Shown here in pieces: positions 1 through 8,551 of a stretch of 64,000 bases of DNA. Under the pieces are notes generated by a model. That model worked only from the letters and a program-made list of their open reading frames with translations. It was not told the DNA's origin and searched no databases. A program made the position numbers and the translations under genes. The stretch covers positions 178,759 to 242,758 of the forward strand of contig NZ_PQMB01000006.1 in the NCBI RefSeq assembly GCF_002918555.1, given 5' to 3'. The DNA comes from Citrobacter amalonaticus (lineage in GTDB: Bacteria; Pseudomonadota; Gammaproteobacteria; Enterobacterales; Enterobacteriaceae). Numbering within the stretch: the stretch's first letter is position 1; every line of letters starts with the position of its first letter.

Positions 1-491
1 TCGGCAACGATCCGGGTATCACGGCGGTCTACCGGCAGTTTTTGCTGGGTAATGACTGGCAGCAACCAGCGAACCATCTTACGCTCAGCGCCGCCTCGTC
101 GTTGTTGCTGACCCATCTGATTCAAAATTACTGTAACGTACAGTGGCGGTTGCCGACGGTAACGGGGGGCCTGGCACCCGTGACGCTACGCAACGTACTG
201 GCCTATATTGAGTCGCATCTGGCCGATTCACTGACGCTGGGCGATCTGGCGAGTGAAGCGGCGCTTAGCGAGTTCCACTTTGCCAGAATGTTTCGCCAGT
301 CAATGAAAATGGCGCCGCATCAGTATGTGATGCAGCGACGGATGGCGCTGGCGCAGCAGCTGGTATGCTATTCTCAGCGTTCCCTGACCGATATTGCGCT
401 GGCCTGCGGCTTCAGCTCCCCAAGCCACTTCAGCAACCGTTTTAAACAGGTAACGGGTAAGACGCCATCGCAGTTACGCGCGGCGGGGTAG
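1..491 (+). CDS. AraC-family transcriptional regulator, 5'-truncated by window edge
   Basis: The reading frame is open from base 3, so the gene starts outside the window; the first 13 codons lie upstream of the first internal TTG. The last ~100 residues form the AraC/XylS DNA-binding domain: two helix-turn-helix units, the first around LTLGDLASEAALSEFHFARM, the second around LTDIALACGFSSPSHFSNRF, ending with the typical GKTPSQLR. The ligand-binding N-terminal part is only partly visible, so the inducer and target cannot be named. It is a cytoplasmic DNA-binding protein. No partner gene is visible downstream. Confidence 0.9.
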   Translation, partial: GNDPGITAVYRQFLLGNDWQQPANHLTLSAASSLLLTHLIQNYCNVQWRLPTVTGGLAPVTLRNVLAYIESHLADSLTLGDLASEAALSEFHFARMFRQSMKMAPHQYVMQRRMALAQQLVCYSQRSLTDIALACGFSSPSHFSNRFKQVTGKTPSQLRAAG

Positions 492-1247
492 CCTTAATAC
501 CGTGTAACATACATCTCCGGGTATGAGGTGAGTAGCCCCGCCGGTTCTCCAGTGTTCCGTCACTTATCTCTGTAAACTCGCTGACGCCTGTACCCCCGGT
601 GGTTGATTTCCTTTGGCATATCGTCAGTGTGGCCTCCGGAAACCTGCTGCCAGCTGAACCCTTTGTTGGCTTCCACAATCGCTTCCATTTCGGGGGATCA
701 CGTTCACCATTCGGTTTCGGCCCGGATACTTCGCTGTCTACGTTTCACCTTCCAGGTTACCCGGGGAGGCCCAGCTGACGTTCATCCGGCTCACCGGTGA
801 ACCTGTCATAGCTTTCAGTCTTCTCAGTAGTCAGAAAACCTACGGGTATATCGGCCTCCCGACCTGATAGTTATTTGTTAACCACTTTATAGCATTCCGA
901 AATGTTATAAATTATTGGACACGTAAAAACAGCGCCGTTTGCATGCCTATTAAATCGATTTTTTGTTACAAAAAACACTAATTGTACGACATTTGATTCA
1001 GGATACATTTTTTTGTGATTTTTTGGTTACGCTCGGGTATCAGCCGGCAGTCCCCGATATTAAGATCAGGGCGCTCAAAGATACGGGCGTGAAAGCTCAT
1101 AATCAATGAAAACAATAAATCATAATCAACTTACTATTTGTTGTGTGGCGTCTCAGCAACCACCATCAGATAGCCAAGAGGTGGAGGACAATGAGTTAAT
1201 TTATTAAAGGTTATTAACGATAATAACGTAATCCTGAGGAATATAAA
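492..1247. other. Gene-free stretch with probable degraded element, then A/T-rich leader of the M60 gene
   Basis: No credible gene is seen. Bases about 520-870 are G/C-balanced and resemble decayed mobile-element sequence, but I cannot assign a family. A 42-codon minus-strand ORF (560-688) has no visible ribosome-binding site. From about 870 the sequence turns A/T-rich with runs of T and A, the kind of DNA that H-NS binds, and leads into the M60-like gene; AATCCTGAGGAATATAAA precedes its ATG and supplies a GAGGA-type Shine-Dalgarno. Confidence 0.5.
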
Positions 1248-3815
1248 ATGTCAAACATTACCAAATCTAAATCGATTAATATTTTATCAAGACCAGTATG
1301 GTTAGATGCTGCCGGAATGAGCAAAGGTATCAACCATGACCGCCAACATCTCGGTATTATTCTCGCTGCCGGACAAGCGGTTAGAATTCGCCAGACCAAT
1401 GCAGCGTTCAATGAAATACTCACAATGCGCCTGCTAAATGACGATTGCAAAACAGAAGCAGAATACCTTATCGGCAGCACCTGGGTTGAGGCCAGCCTCA
1501 ACGCTGCATCGGTTCCGTTTATCGATACACCATACGTGGATGGCATGCCCGTGGTGGAGTTTGAATATCCAGACACGGCGAAAACCTTGCCTGTATACCG
1601 CAAAGGTGAGAACGAAGTGGCGTTTTTCAGTCGTTGGGATACCCAAGACGCAGAATTTGGTTTTATTGAATCTGAATACGCGAATCTGTTAGTACCAAAA
1701 ATCAGTAAAAAAGAGCTAAAGGCGCTTGGGGAGGCCAAAAATATTGATGGACTGATCGCCTATTATGAAGGAATATTTACCTTTTATAATGCGTTGGCAG
1801 GTATTTCATTTGAGCCTGAGCGCGATTCAGATCGTAATATTAAAAACCGCTACTTTATAAAGGCTGATAAAAATGGCGCTGGCGCTGCTTATTATGGTGT
1901 CTGGTGGACAGCGGAAACCAGCAGCTCGATCAGCAGCTTCTGGCTGACGCCGGAAGACAGCAATTGGGGAAGCCTGCATGAAATAGCCCACGGCTATCAA
2001 GGGTACTTTACGGAGGATAAATATTTATCCACTGGAGAGATGTGGAACAACATTTACGCCGCCTGCTACCAGGATGTGCTGCTGGGGGATCGCAAATACG
2101 AAGAAGGCTGGTTATATGACTACGGCAATATGGAAAAAGTCGAGAATAACATCATCGACCTAATCGCCACGGCTACACCGCTTAACCAGTGGGACCAGCG
2201 TTCAATGCTGTACTTTGCCGTCTTGATGGTGGATAAGGCGGGTAAAAACGCCTTCACGTATTTTAATCAGCAGTACCGTAAAAGCTGTAATACGTCGGGC
2301 TTTGTTCCTTCCGACCATGCTCTGCTGGATATGTTGTCTGAAAGTTTTGCGGCAGCCGGAGAGCAGGTGGACGTTACGCCGTTCATCCAACTAACCGGCG
2401 GGTATGTGACTCAAACGCAGTGTAATCGTAACGTGCTCAGTGATGCCAGGGCTGTGTACCCGTTGTATAAATTGGTCGATGAACCGCAACTTGAGGCAGT
2501 GAGAAACCAGCTGAAGCTGGACTCCTCCCTCCGGTTAGTTGACGCAACTCAGTTGAAAGCCTGCGGCCTGAAAGGCAACGTCAGCCTGTGTTTTAACATT
2601 GATGACTTTGCGCAAATCTACGGTGAAGATCTAATTCTGATGGAGGGGAGGCGCTATGCATATAAAACGCGCATCAATATCCCGACTATGGAGTTGAGTG
2701 AACTGCCGATTGGTGTGTACAGTCTGCGTTTACCTACCGGTAAAGACCACAAGTACCAGCCTATGTCGGGCTATTTGGTTGTGAAGCAGGGGGATAATGT
2801 GGCGGAGATACTCTTTGTCAAAAAAGTCTCTTCCCCAATCGTCTCGCAGGAAATCAATCTGCTGGGGCTGGGAGATAAGATTTTCGCCACGCTGCTGGTT
2901 GATTGCGCTCAGGGAAAACTGGTGATTGACGTCACCACCACTACGCCGCATGCGTACTTCCCGGGAGTGACCTACGCCAGGATTATCGTGCGAGATCCGC
3001 AAGGAAACCTGATTTTCAGTAAGGATATTCATGGTACTGATGCGAGTCTGAGCCATGATGAACTGGCATTCAGTGAGGGCGACCAGATTGAGATCTATCA
3101 TGAGGAACCGGATCGCGTACGAGTGAACCCGGCCTATCCAGGCATAATTGACAACAAAAACAAAACCAACGTATTGACGATTGATAATAGCGGGTTGAAA
3201 AATGTTGCCTTGCAGGGCGATCCTGAACAGGCATTGTTGGCGCGGCTACAGAGTGCGGTGGTGAGTTTGCGTGGCTATCCTCAGGCCTATTATGCATTTT
3301 TCACGCCTTTCAAAGACGACATTTACTTGGCGATCAATACCTTCAGTAGCCCACAGCGTGAGCAACTACTCGCAAGCTATAAGGACTGCATTCCTGCGGT
3401 TAATACCCCTCCGAGCGACTACGCTGGCAATGAGTTCACTTTGGCCTTCAGAGGGATCAGCGATCGTCAGTTCCTGACAGGTACCCTAAACCTGGTGGTA
3501 AAAACACTGACGGTTAAAATAGAAGCCGGAATTGCGCACGATTATTTCCCCGGCGTTTACGCTTCCCTCGAATATGAAGATGCGGATGGTAATATTCTGT
3601 ATCACGATGAGGTGATCGGCAACCAGACGCAGCAGATGCGTTCGGTCGAGTTGCCGCTATCCGGTTATGGTGGCGAGGTGATCCGCTTGTATCACGAAGA
3701 GCCGGACAATCGTTTAATCATCACCAACGACATGCGAGAGGTACAGTTAGCCGAAAAGGGCAAGCAGCAGAATTATCGTATTACAACTGTGGGACTGGAA
3801 CGAATTGTTGATTAA
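1248..3815 (+). CDS. M60/enhancin-like zinc metallopeptidase
   Basis: An 855-residue protein with the gluzincin signature HEIAH at residues 244-248 and the downstream glutamate E264 in GEMW, the HExxH(8-28)E pattern of peptidase family M60 (viral enhancins and bacterial mucin-degrading proteases). No classical signal peptide is obvious. The C-terminal half has two copies of a beta-rich module, each with YFPG (near residues 570 and 766) and IYHEEPD/LYHEEPD (near 617 and 815), probably carbohydrate- or mucin-binding. Family members degrade mucin-type glycoproteins; the substrate here is inferred. A good SD (GAGGA) sets the start. Its 3' end abuts a truncated ydcO, so it belongs to an inserted segment. 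How it leaves the cell is not evident. Confidence 0.82.
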   Translation: MSNITKSKSINILSRPVWLDAAGMSKGINHDRQHLGIILAAGQAVRIRQTNAAFNEILTMRLLNDDCKTEAEYLIGSTWVEASLNAASVPFIDTPYVDGMPVVEFEYPDTAKTLPVYRKGENEVAFFSRWDTQDAEFGFIESEYANLLVPKISKKELKALGEAKNIDGLIAYYEGIFTFYNALAGISFEPERDSDRNIKNRYFIKADKNGAGAAYYGVWWTAETSSSISSFWLTPEDSNWGSLHEIAHGYQGYFTEDKYLSTGEMWNNIYAACYQDVLLGDRKYEEGWLYDYGNMEKVENNIIDLIATATPLNQWDQRSMLYFAVLMVDKAGKNAFTYFNQQYRKSCNTSGFVPSDHALLDMLSESFAAAGEQVDVTPFIQLTGGYVTQTQCNRNVLSDARAVYPLYKLVDEPQLEAVRNQLKLDSSLRLVDATQLKACGLKGNVSLCFNIDDFAQIYGEDLILMEGRRYAYKTRINIPTMELSELPIGVYSLRLPTGKDHKYQPMSGYLVVKQGDNVAEILFVKKVSSPIVSQEINLLGLGDKIFATLLVDCAQGKLVIDVTTTTPHAYFPGVTYARIIVRDPQGNLIFSKDIHGTDASLSHDELAFSEGDQIEIYHEEPDRVRVNPAYPGIIDNKNKTNVLTIDNSGLKNVALQGDPEQALLARLQSAVVSLRGYPQAYYAFFTPFKDDIYLAINTFSSPQREQLLASYKDCIPAVNTPPSDYAGNEFTLAFRGISDRQFLTGTLNLVVKTLTVKIEAGIAHDYFPGVYASLEYEDADGNILYHDEVIGNQTQQMRSVELPLSGYGGEVIRLYHEEPDNRLIITNDMREVQLAEKGKQQNYRITTVGLERIVD

Positions 3816-4385
3816 TTTGTGGATTATGCGGTAGCAAATGTCAATGTTGCCGCACTTCCTCATCAAGCAGAAAACCTTAAGCTTCCTGGGCCAGTAAATA
3901 AACAATAACCACGCAGCCAGCATACTTCCGCACAGAGCAAATTCTCCGTTGAGATCATTGAATGCCTGCAAACCAAAACGCAGGAGGATCCCGGCCAGCA
4001 TGGCTGCCGCCAGCGAGTGCGCGATGACCTGCATCAGACGGGCAAACAGACCGGTAATACCGCAAAGTACAATCAGGGCATTGGCGATGATGAACACCCC
4101 AATGGCTTGCGGGAGAGTGAGTCCCTGCAGGCCAGTGACCAGCAATGCCGCGCCAGGCGTGGACCAGGCGGTTAAGACCGGGGCGCGGTACCAGAGCGTG
4201 AGCGCCAGCGTACTGACGCCCATTGCGATCCCGAGAGCAGTCATCCATCCGGCGATCTGCGCGGTTGTCGCGCCTGCGGTCACCGCAGCCTGCCAGATGA
4301 TGGCGGCTGAACTGGCATAACCAGCCAGCACCGCCACAAACCCTGACAGCAAGGTGGGTAAAGGAAATGAAAAGGAGCGCATCAT
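3747..4385 (-). pseudogene. ydcO: ydcO remnant, BenE-family transporter truncated after ~165 residues
   Basis: The first ~165 codons match YdcO of E. coli (BenE/benzoate-type membrane transporter, ~390 aa): membrane segments starting LLSGFVAVLAGYASSAAIIW, then the conserved LTAWSTPGAALLVTGLQGL. Homology stops at LCGSMLAAWLLF (about base 3895); the remaining ~45 codons are unrelated and run into the 3' end of the M60 gene on the other strand. More than half of the transporter, including most membrane helices, is gone, so it is almost certainly non-functional. It is divergent from sutR as in E. coli, which confirms that this is the native locus damaged by the upstream insertion or deletion. Confidence 0.85.
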
Positions 4386-4473
4386 GGCCTCTGTGCGTTA
4401 TAACGGTCGTTCAATGTAGCATTTGTGCGTTATAACGTACAAGTGGTAAGCTGCTGTTTTAAGGAGGAATGAA

Positions 4474-5010
4474 ATGGATAATCTCACTCACTACCTGGCG
4501 GAGACGCTTAAAACGCTGCGCCAGCAGCGTCAATGGAGCCTGTCCCGCCTGGCGGAGGCGACCGGCGTCTCAAAGGCTATGCTAGGGCAGATCGAGCGTA
4601 ACGAATCCAGCCCAACGGTGGCGACACTGTGGAAGATTGCTACGGGTCTGAACGTACCGTTTTCAACGTTTATTTCACAGCCGGAAGCCGGGAGTCCGCC
4701 CACCTTCGATCCGCAACAGCAGGCAATGGTGGTAACCCCGATTTTTCCTTGGGATCCCCAGCTGTGCTTTGATCACTTCTCCATTTTGCTGGCCCCCGGC
4801 GCGCTAAGCGAATCGACGCCGCATGAAGCGGGGGTGATTGAGCATGTTGTGACCATCAGCGGTCAACTGGAGATGTGCATCGACGGGCAATGGCGGACGA
4901 TAGCCGCCGGAGAAGGCGTGCGCTTCGCCGGAGATAAACCCCATGCCTATCGGAACAGCAGCGCACAAACGGCGCACTTTCATTCGTTAATTCATTACCC
5001 GCGTAGTTAA
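4474..5010 (+). CDS. sutR: SutR-type XRE/cupin transcriptional regulator
   Basis: A 178-residue protein with an N-terminal XRE helix-turn-helix (about residues 10-65; WSLSRLAEATGVSKAMLGQI) and a C-terminal cupin sensor domain (about 105-175). Length, sequence and place between ydcO and rlhA match E. coli SutR (YdcN), a regulator linked to sulfur-utilisation genes. An AAGGAGG Shine-Dalgarno lies 6 bases before the ATG. The short divergent region to the ydcO remnant contains repeated GTGCGTTATAACG-like sequences (near 4395 and 4425), plausible operators for autoregulation; that is inference. Confidence 0.9.
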   Translation: MDNLTHYLAETLKTLRQQRQWSLSRLAEATGVSKAMLGQIERNESSPTVATLWKIATGLNVPFSTFISQPEAGSPPTFDPQQQAMVVTPIFPWDPQLCFDHFSILLAPGALSESTPHEAGVIEHVVTISGQLEMCIDGQWRTIAAGEGVRFAGDKPHAYRNSSAQTAHFHSLIHYPRS

Positions 5011-5088
5011 GCGGGAAAACTATTTCGTAACGTCGCGCTTCTGACTACAATATCCGCCATTTTGCTGCTACTGGATAAGAACAACTGT

Positions 5089-7050
5089 ATGCGCCAGCCA
5101 CCTCATCGCCTTGAACTGTTAAGTCCGGCACGTGACACCGCCATCGCTCGCGAAGCCATCTTACACGGTGCCGATGCCGTCTATATCGGAGGGCCGGGAT
5201 TTGGCGCACGTCATAACGCCAGCAACAGCCTGCCAGAGATCGCCGAACTGGTGCCATTCGCCCATCGCTATGGCGCGAAGATTTTTGTCACCCTGAACAC
5301 CATTCTTCATGATGATGAGCTGGAGCCGGCACAACGGTTAATTACCGATCTGTATCAGAGCGGTGTTGATGCGTTAATCGTCCAGGACATGGGGATTCTT
5401 CAGCTGGATATTCCCCCCGTTGAGCTGCACGCCAGCACGCAGTGCGATATCCGCAGCGTCGGGAAGGCAAAGTTCCTCGCAGATGTGGGGTTTAGTCAGA
5501 TTGTGCTGGCGCGCGAGCTGAACCTTGAGCAGATCAATGCCATTCATCAGGCCACTGACGCGACCCTCGAATTCTTTGTTCATGGTGCGCTATGCGTGGC
5601 CTATTCGGGGCAGTGCTATATCTCTCACGCCCAGACCGGGCGCAGCGCCAACCGGGGGGACTGCTCTCAGGCTTGCCGGTTACCCTATACCCTGAAAGAC
5701 GATCAGGGGCGTGTAGTATCTTATGAAAAGCATCTGCTTTCGATGAAGGATAACGACCAGACGGCCAATCTGGGGGCGCTGATTGACGCGGGCGTGCGTT
5801 CCTTCAAGATTGAAGGGCGCTACAAAGACATGAGCTATGTGAAGAACATCACTGCGCATTATCGCCAGATGCTGGACGCCATTATTGAAGATCGTACCGA
5901 TCTTGCGCGCGCCTCTTCCGGGCGCACGGAGCATTTCTTTATTCCGTCTACGGATAAAACGTTCCATCGCGGCAGCACCGACTACTTCGTGAACGCGCGT
6001 AAAGGCGACATTGGCGCGTTTGACTCACCAAAGTTTATTGGCTTACCGGTTGGCGAGGTCCTGAACGTCGGGAAAGATTACCTGGATGTTGACGTCAACG
6101 AACCCCTGGCGAATGGCGATGGGCTGAACGTGCTGATCAAACGCGACATCGTGGGTTTTCGCGCCAATACTGTCGAGAAAACGGGACAAAATCGCTACCG
6201 CGTCTGGCCTAATGAGATGCTGATCGATCTGCATAAAGTGCGCCCGCATCATCCGCTGAACCGTAATCTGGATCATAACTGGCAGCAGGCATTAACCAAA
6301 ACCTCCAGCGAGCGACGAGTGGCGGTGGAGATAGCGCTGGGGGGCTGGCAGGAGCAACTCATTCTTACGCTGACCAGCGAAGAGGGGGTCAGTATTACCC
6401 ACACGCTGGACGGGCAGTTTGATGTGGCGAACAACGCTGAAAAAGCACGCAACAATCTGCAGGAGGGGCTGGCGAAGCTGGGACAGACCATTTACTACGC
6501 CCGCGATGTGCAGGTTAACCTCCCCGGCGCGCTGTTTGTGCCGAACAGTTTGCTCAATCAGTTCCGTCGGGAAGCCGTGGAGATGCTGGATGCGGCGCGT
6601 CTGGCAAGCTATCAGCGCGGCAGCCGCAAGCCGGTTTCTGAACCCGCCCCGGTCTACCCGCAAACGCATCTTAGCTTCCTGGCCAATGTCTATAATCATA
6701 AAGCGCGTGAGTTCTATCAGCGCTATGGCGTAGAGCTGATTGATGCGGCGTATGAAGCACACGAAGAAAAGGGCGAAGTTCCGGTGATGATCACCCGGCA
6801 CTGCCTGCGTTTTGCTTTTAACCTTTGCCCGAAACAGGCGAAAGGGAATATCAGGAGCTGGAAGGCGACGCCGATGCAGCTGATCAATGGCGACGATGTC
6901 TTAACGCTGAAGTTTGACTGTCGTTCGTGTGAAATGCATGTCATTGGCAAAATCAAAAACCATATCCTGAAGATGCCCCCGCCGGGCAGCGTGGTGGCTT
7001 CCGTCAGCCCGGAAGCGCTAATGAAAACGTTGCCAAAACATAAGCGCTAA
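5089..7050 (+). CDS. rlhA: 23S rRNA 5-hydroxycytidine C2501 synthase (peptidase U32 family)
   Basis: The protein is nearly collinear with E. coli RlhA (YdcP), which hydroxylates C2501 of 23S rRNA in the cytoplasm. The U32 core is visible: HRLELLSPARD at the N-terminus, VHGALCVAYSGQC, and the cysteine-rich NRGDCSQACRLPY segment, followed by the collagenase-like middle domain and C-terminal cysteines in FDCRSCEMH. I chose the ATG at 5089 (653 aa, the E. coli length) rather than the in-frame ATG at 5062, because the family begins just before the RLELLSPARD block. It follows sutR and precedes yncJ as in E. coli. Confidence 0.93.
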   Translation: MRQPPHRLELLSPARDTAIAREAILHGADAVYIGGPGFGARHNASNSLPEIAELVPFAHRYGAKIFVTLNTILHDDELEPAQRLITDLYQSGVDALIVQDMGILQLDIPPVELHASTQCDIRSVGKAKFLADVGFSQIVLARELNLEQINAIHQATDATLEFFVHGALCVAYSGQCYISHAQTGRSANRGDCSQACRLPYTLKDDQGRVVSYEKHLLSMKDNDQTANLGALIDAGVRSFKIEGRYKDMSYVKNITAHYRQMLDAIIEDRTDLARASSGRTEHFFIPSTDKTFHRGSTDYFVNARKGDIGAFDSPKFIGLPVGEVLNVGKDYLDVDVNEPLANGDGLNVLIKRDIVGFRANTVEKTGQNRYRVWPNEMLIDLHKVRPHHPLNRNLDHNWQQALTKTSSERRVAVEIALGGWQEQLILTLTSEEGVSITHTLDGQFDVANNAEKARNNLQEGLAKLGQTIYYARDVQVNLPGALFVPNSLLNQFRREAVEMLDAARLASYQRGSRKPVSEPAPVYPQTHLSFLANVYNHKAREFYQRYGVELIDAAYEAHEEKGEVPVMITRHCLRFAFNLCPKQAKGNIRSWKATPMQLINGDDVLTLKFDCRSCEMHVIGKIKNHILKMPPPGSVVASVSPEALMKTLPKHKR

Positions 7051-7053
7051 GAC

Positions 7054-7284
7054 TCAGCGAAAATGGGTGTCGGGTTTGCGTGATTTTTGCCAGTGATGGT
7101 GTTCACGCAAACCTTCCGCAGACTCCTCTGCCACGGCACGCAGCTCATCGCTATCGGCTTCATGGCGCAACTGGTGATCCACATTCTTAACCCACAAATA
7201 CGTATGCCCTTTGTGTCCGGCCATGAGCTGACCGGAAAATAATGCGCAGGTGAGTAAAATCACTGATAACGCTTTTGTAAACAT
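7054..7284 (-). CDS. yncJ: YncJ, small exported protein (DUF2554)
   Basis: A 76-residue protein with an N-terminal signal peptide (FTKALSVILLTCALFSGQ, cleavage likely after MAG or nearby) and a short charged mature part rich in His and Glu. It matches E. coli YncJ in length, sequence and position (convergent with rlhA, 3 bp apart). An in-frame ATG directly upstream (7287) is an equally possible start. Its function is unknown; in E. coli it has been linked to envelope stress responses. No partner gene is visible. Confidence 0.88.
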   Translation of the reverse strand: MFTKALSVILLTCALFSGQLMAGHKGHTYLWVKNVDHQLRHEADSDELRAVAEESAEGLREHHHWQKSRKPDTHFR

Positions 7285-7377
7285 CATGCCACCATTGGAT
7301 TACGTTTTGCGGCTATGATGCCAACGGTTTCGTCTTGTTATTATTCAACAAGTAAAAATAGCGCAAAGGGTTTGTCA

Positions 7378-7408
7378 GTGCCGGGTAAGCGTAAGGATCA
7401 CCCGGCAC
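7378..7408. repeat. Hairpin, REP-like
   Basis: Nine-base perfect inverted repeat (GTGCCGGGT at 7378-7386, ACCCGGCAC at 7400-7408) with a 13-base loop, just after the oxidase operon on the minus strand. There is no run of T after the stem, so it is more like a REP element or 3'-end stabiliser than a clear intrinsic terminator. Confidence 0.6.
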
Positions 7409-7412
7409 AAAC

Positions 7413-7541
7413 TTAATGCGATTTAAACCCCGCCGCGGTCATCAGCACGCGAAAGAACATCCCGACCGCCGCCAGCGCCAGCACGCTACCGCCCCAGAGA
7501 ATAACCAGCCACATCAGGCGTTTCCAGACAGATTGCTGCAT
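7413..7541 (-). CDS. CydX-like small membrane subunit (DUF2474)
   Basis: A 42-residue single-span protein: MQQSVWKRLMWLVILWGG then a hydrophobic segment to about residue 32, ending AAGFKSH. Its ATG overlaps the stop codon of the upstream oxidase subunit II gene by one base (TGATG), so the three genes are translationally coupled. The size and position match DUF2474/CydX-type accessory subunits, which stabilise the haem centre of bd oxidases in the inner membrane. The longer ORF in this frame starting at 7682 would overlap subunit II entirely and is not needed. Confidence 0.85.
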   Translation of the reverse strand: MQQSVWKRLMWLVILWGGSVLALAAVGMFFRVLMTAAGFKSH

Positions 7542-8551
7542 CAGTGATACCCCTCGCCATGTTGAACTTTGCCGCGAAATACGTAGTAACTCCAGAAGGT
7601 GTACACCAGGATTAGCGGAATGATGAGCAGGGCGCCGACCAGCATAAAGCCCTGGCTTTGGGGCGGTGCTGCGGCCTGCCATAGGGTGATGGAAGGCGGA
7701 ATAATGTGCGGCCAGATGCTGATGCCCAATCCACTAAAGCCGAGGAAGATCAGCCCCAGAGTGAGCACAAACGGCAGCGTATGGCTCTGTGGCTGCTGAA
7801 GCGTACGCCAGAGCCACAGGCTAATCAGCGCCACCAGCGCGGGAACCGGCAGCAGAAACCACAGGTTGGGCAGCGTAAACCAGCGTCCGGCGATGTCGCT
7901 GTGCGTCAGCGGGGTCCAAATGCTGATAATGACAATCACCAACAGCAGCGCTAACAGGAGTTTTTTGGCGACCGTCCGCATTTTATCCTGGAGTGGATTT
8001 TCACTTTTCATCACCAGCCAGCTGGCCCCCAGCAGCGCGTAGGCCACCACCAGTCCCACACCGCAGAAGAGCGTGAAAGGGGTGAGCCAGTCAAACGGAC
8101 CGCCGCTGTAGCGACGTCCGGTTACCGAAAAACCGTTAATCACGGCACCCACTACCACTCCCTGAGTCAATGTGGCGAGAAGCGAGCCGCATATAAACGC
8201 TTTATCCCAGAACGGGCGATGCGCGGGCGTGGCTTTGAAGCGAAATTCAAAAGCGACGCCGCGAAAAATCAGGCCGATCAGCATGAGCGTGAGTGGGATG
8301 GTCAGCGCGTCGACAATCACCGCATACGCTAGCGGAAACGCGCCAAACAGCCCCGCACCGCCCAGTACCAGCCAGGTCTCGTTACCATCCCAGACCGGAG
8401 CCACGCTGTTAACCATGACATCCCGGTCCTCAGCATCGCGGGTCGCGGGGAACAGAATGCCAATCCCCAAATCAAAACCGTCCATCACGATGTACATCAG
8501 CGTGGCGAAGATGATGATGACAAACCAGATCACCGATAAATCAATACCCAT
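7541..8551 (-). CDS. Cytochrome bd-type ubiquinol oxidase subunit II
   Basis: A 336-residue CydB-family protein with about eight membrane spans. The diagnostic N-terminal segment DGFDLGIGILFP and the VWDGNETWLVLGGAGLFGAFP block are intact. It pairs with the subunit I encoded upstream, with a TAATG overlap. It forms the quinol oxidase of the inner membrane that reduces oxygen to water without pumping protons. Its length is below E. coli CydB (379 aa) and close to CioB-type proteins. The locus is extra to the K-12 gene order here. Confidence 0.92.
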   Translation of the reverse strand: MGIDLSVIWFVIIIFATLMYIVMDGFDLGIGILFPATRDAEDRDVMVNSVAPVWDGNETWLVLGGAGLFGAFPLAYAVIVDALTIPLTLMLIGLIFRGVAFEFRFKATPAHRPFWDKAFICGSLLATLTQGVVVGAVINGFSVTGRRYSGGPFDWLTPFTLFCGVGLVVAYALLGASWLVMKSENPLQDKMRTVAKKLLLALLLVIVIISIWTPLTHSDIAGRWFTLPNLWFLLPVPALVALISLWLWRTLQQPQSHTLPFVLTLGLIFLGFSGLGISIWPHIIPPSITLWQAAAPPQSQGFMLVGALLIIPLILVYTFWSYYVFRGKVQHGEGYH

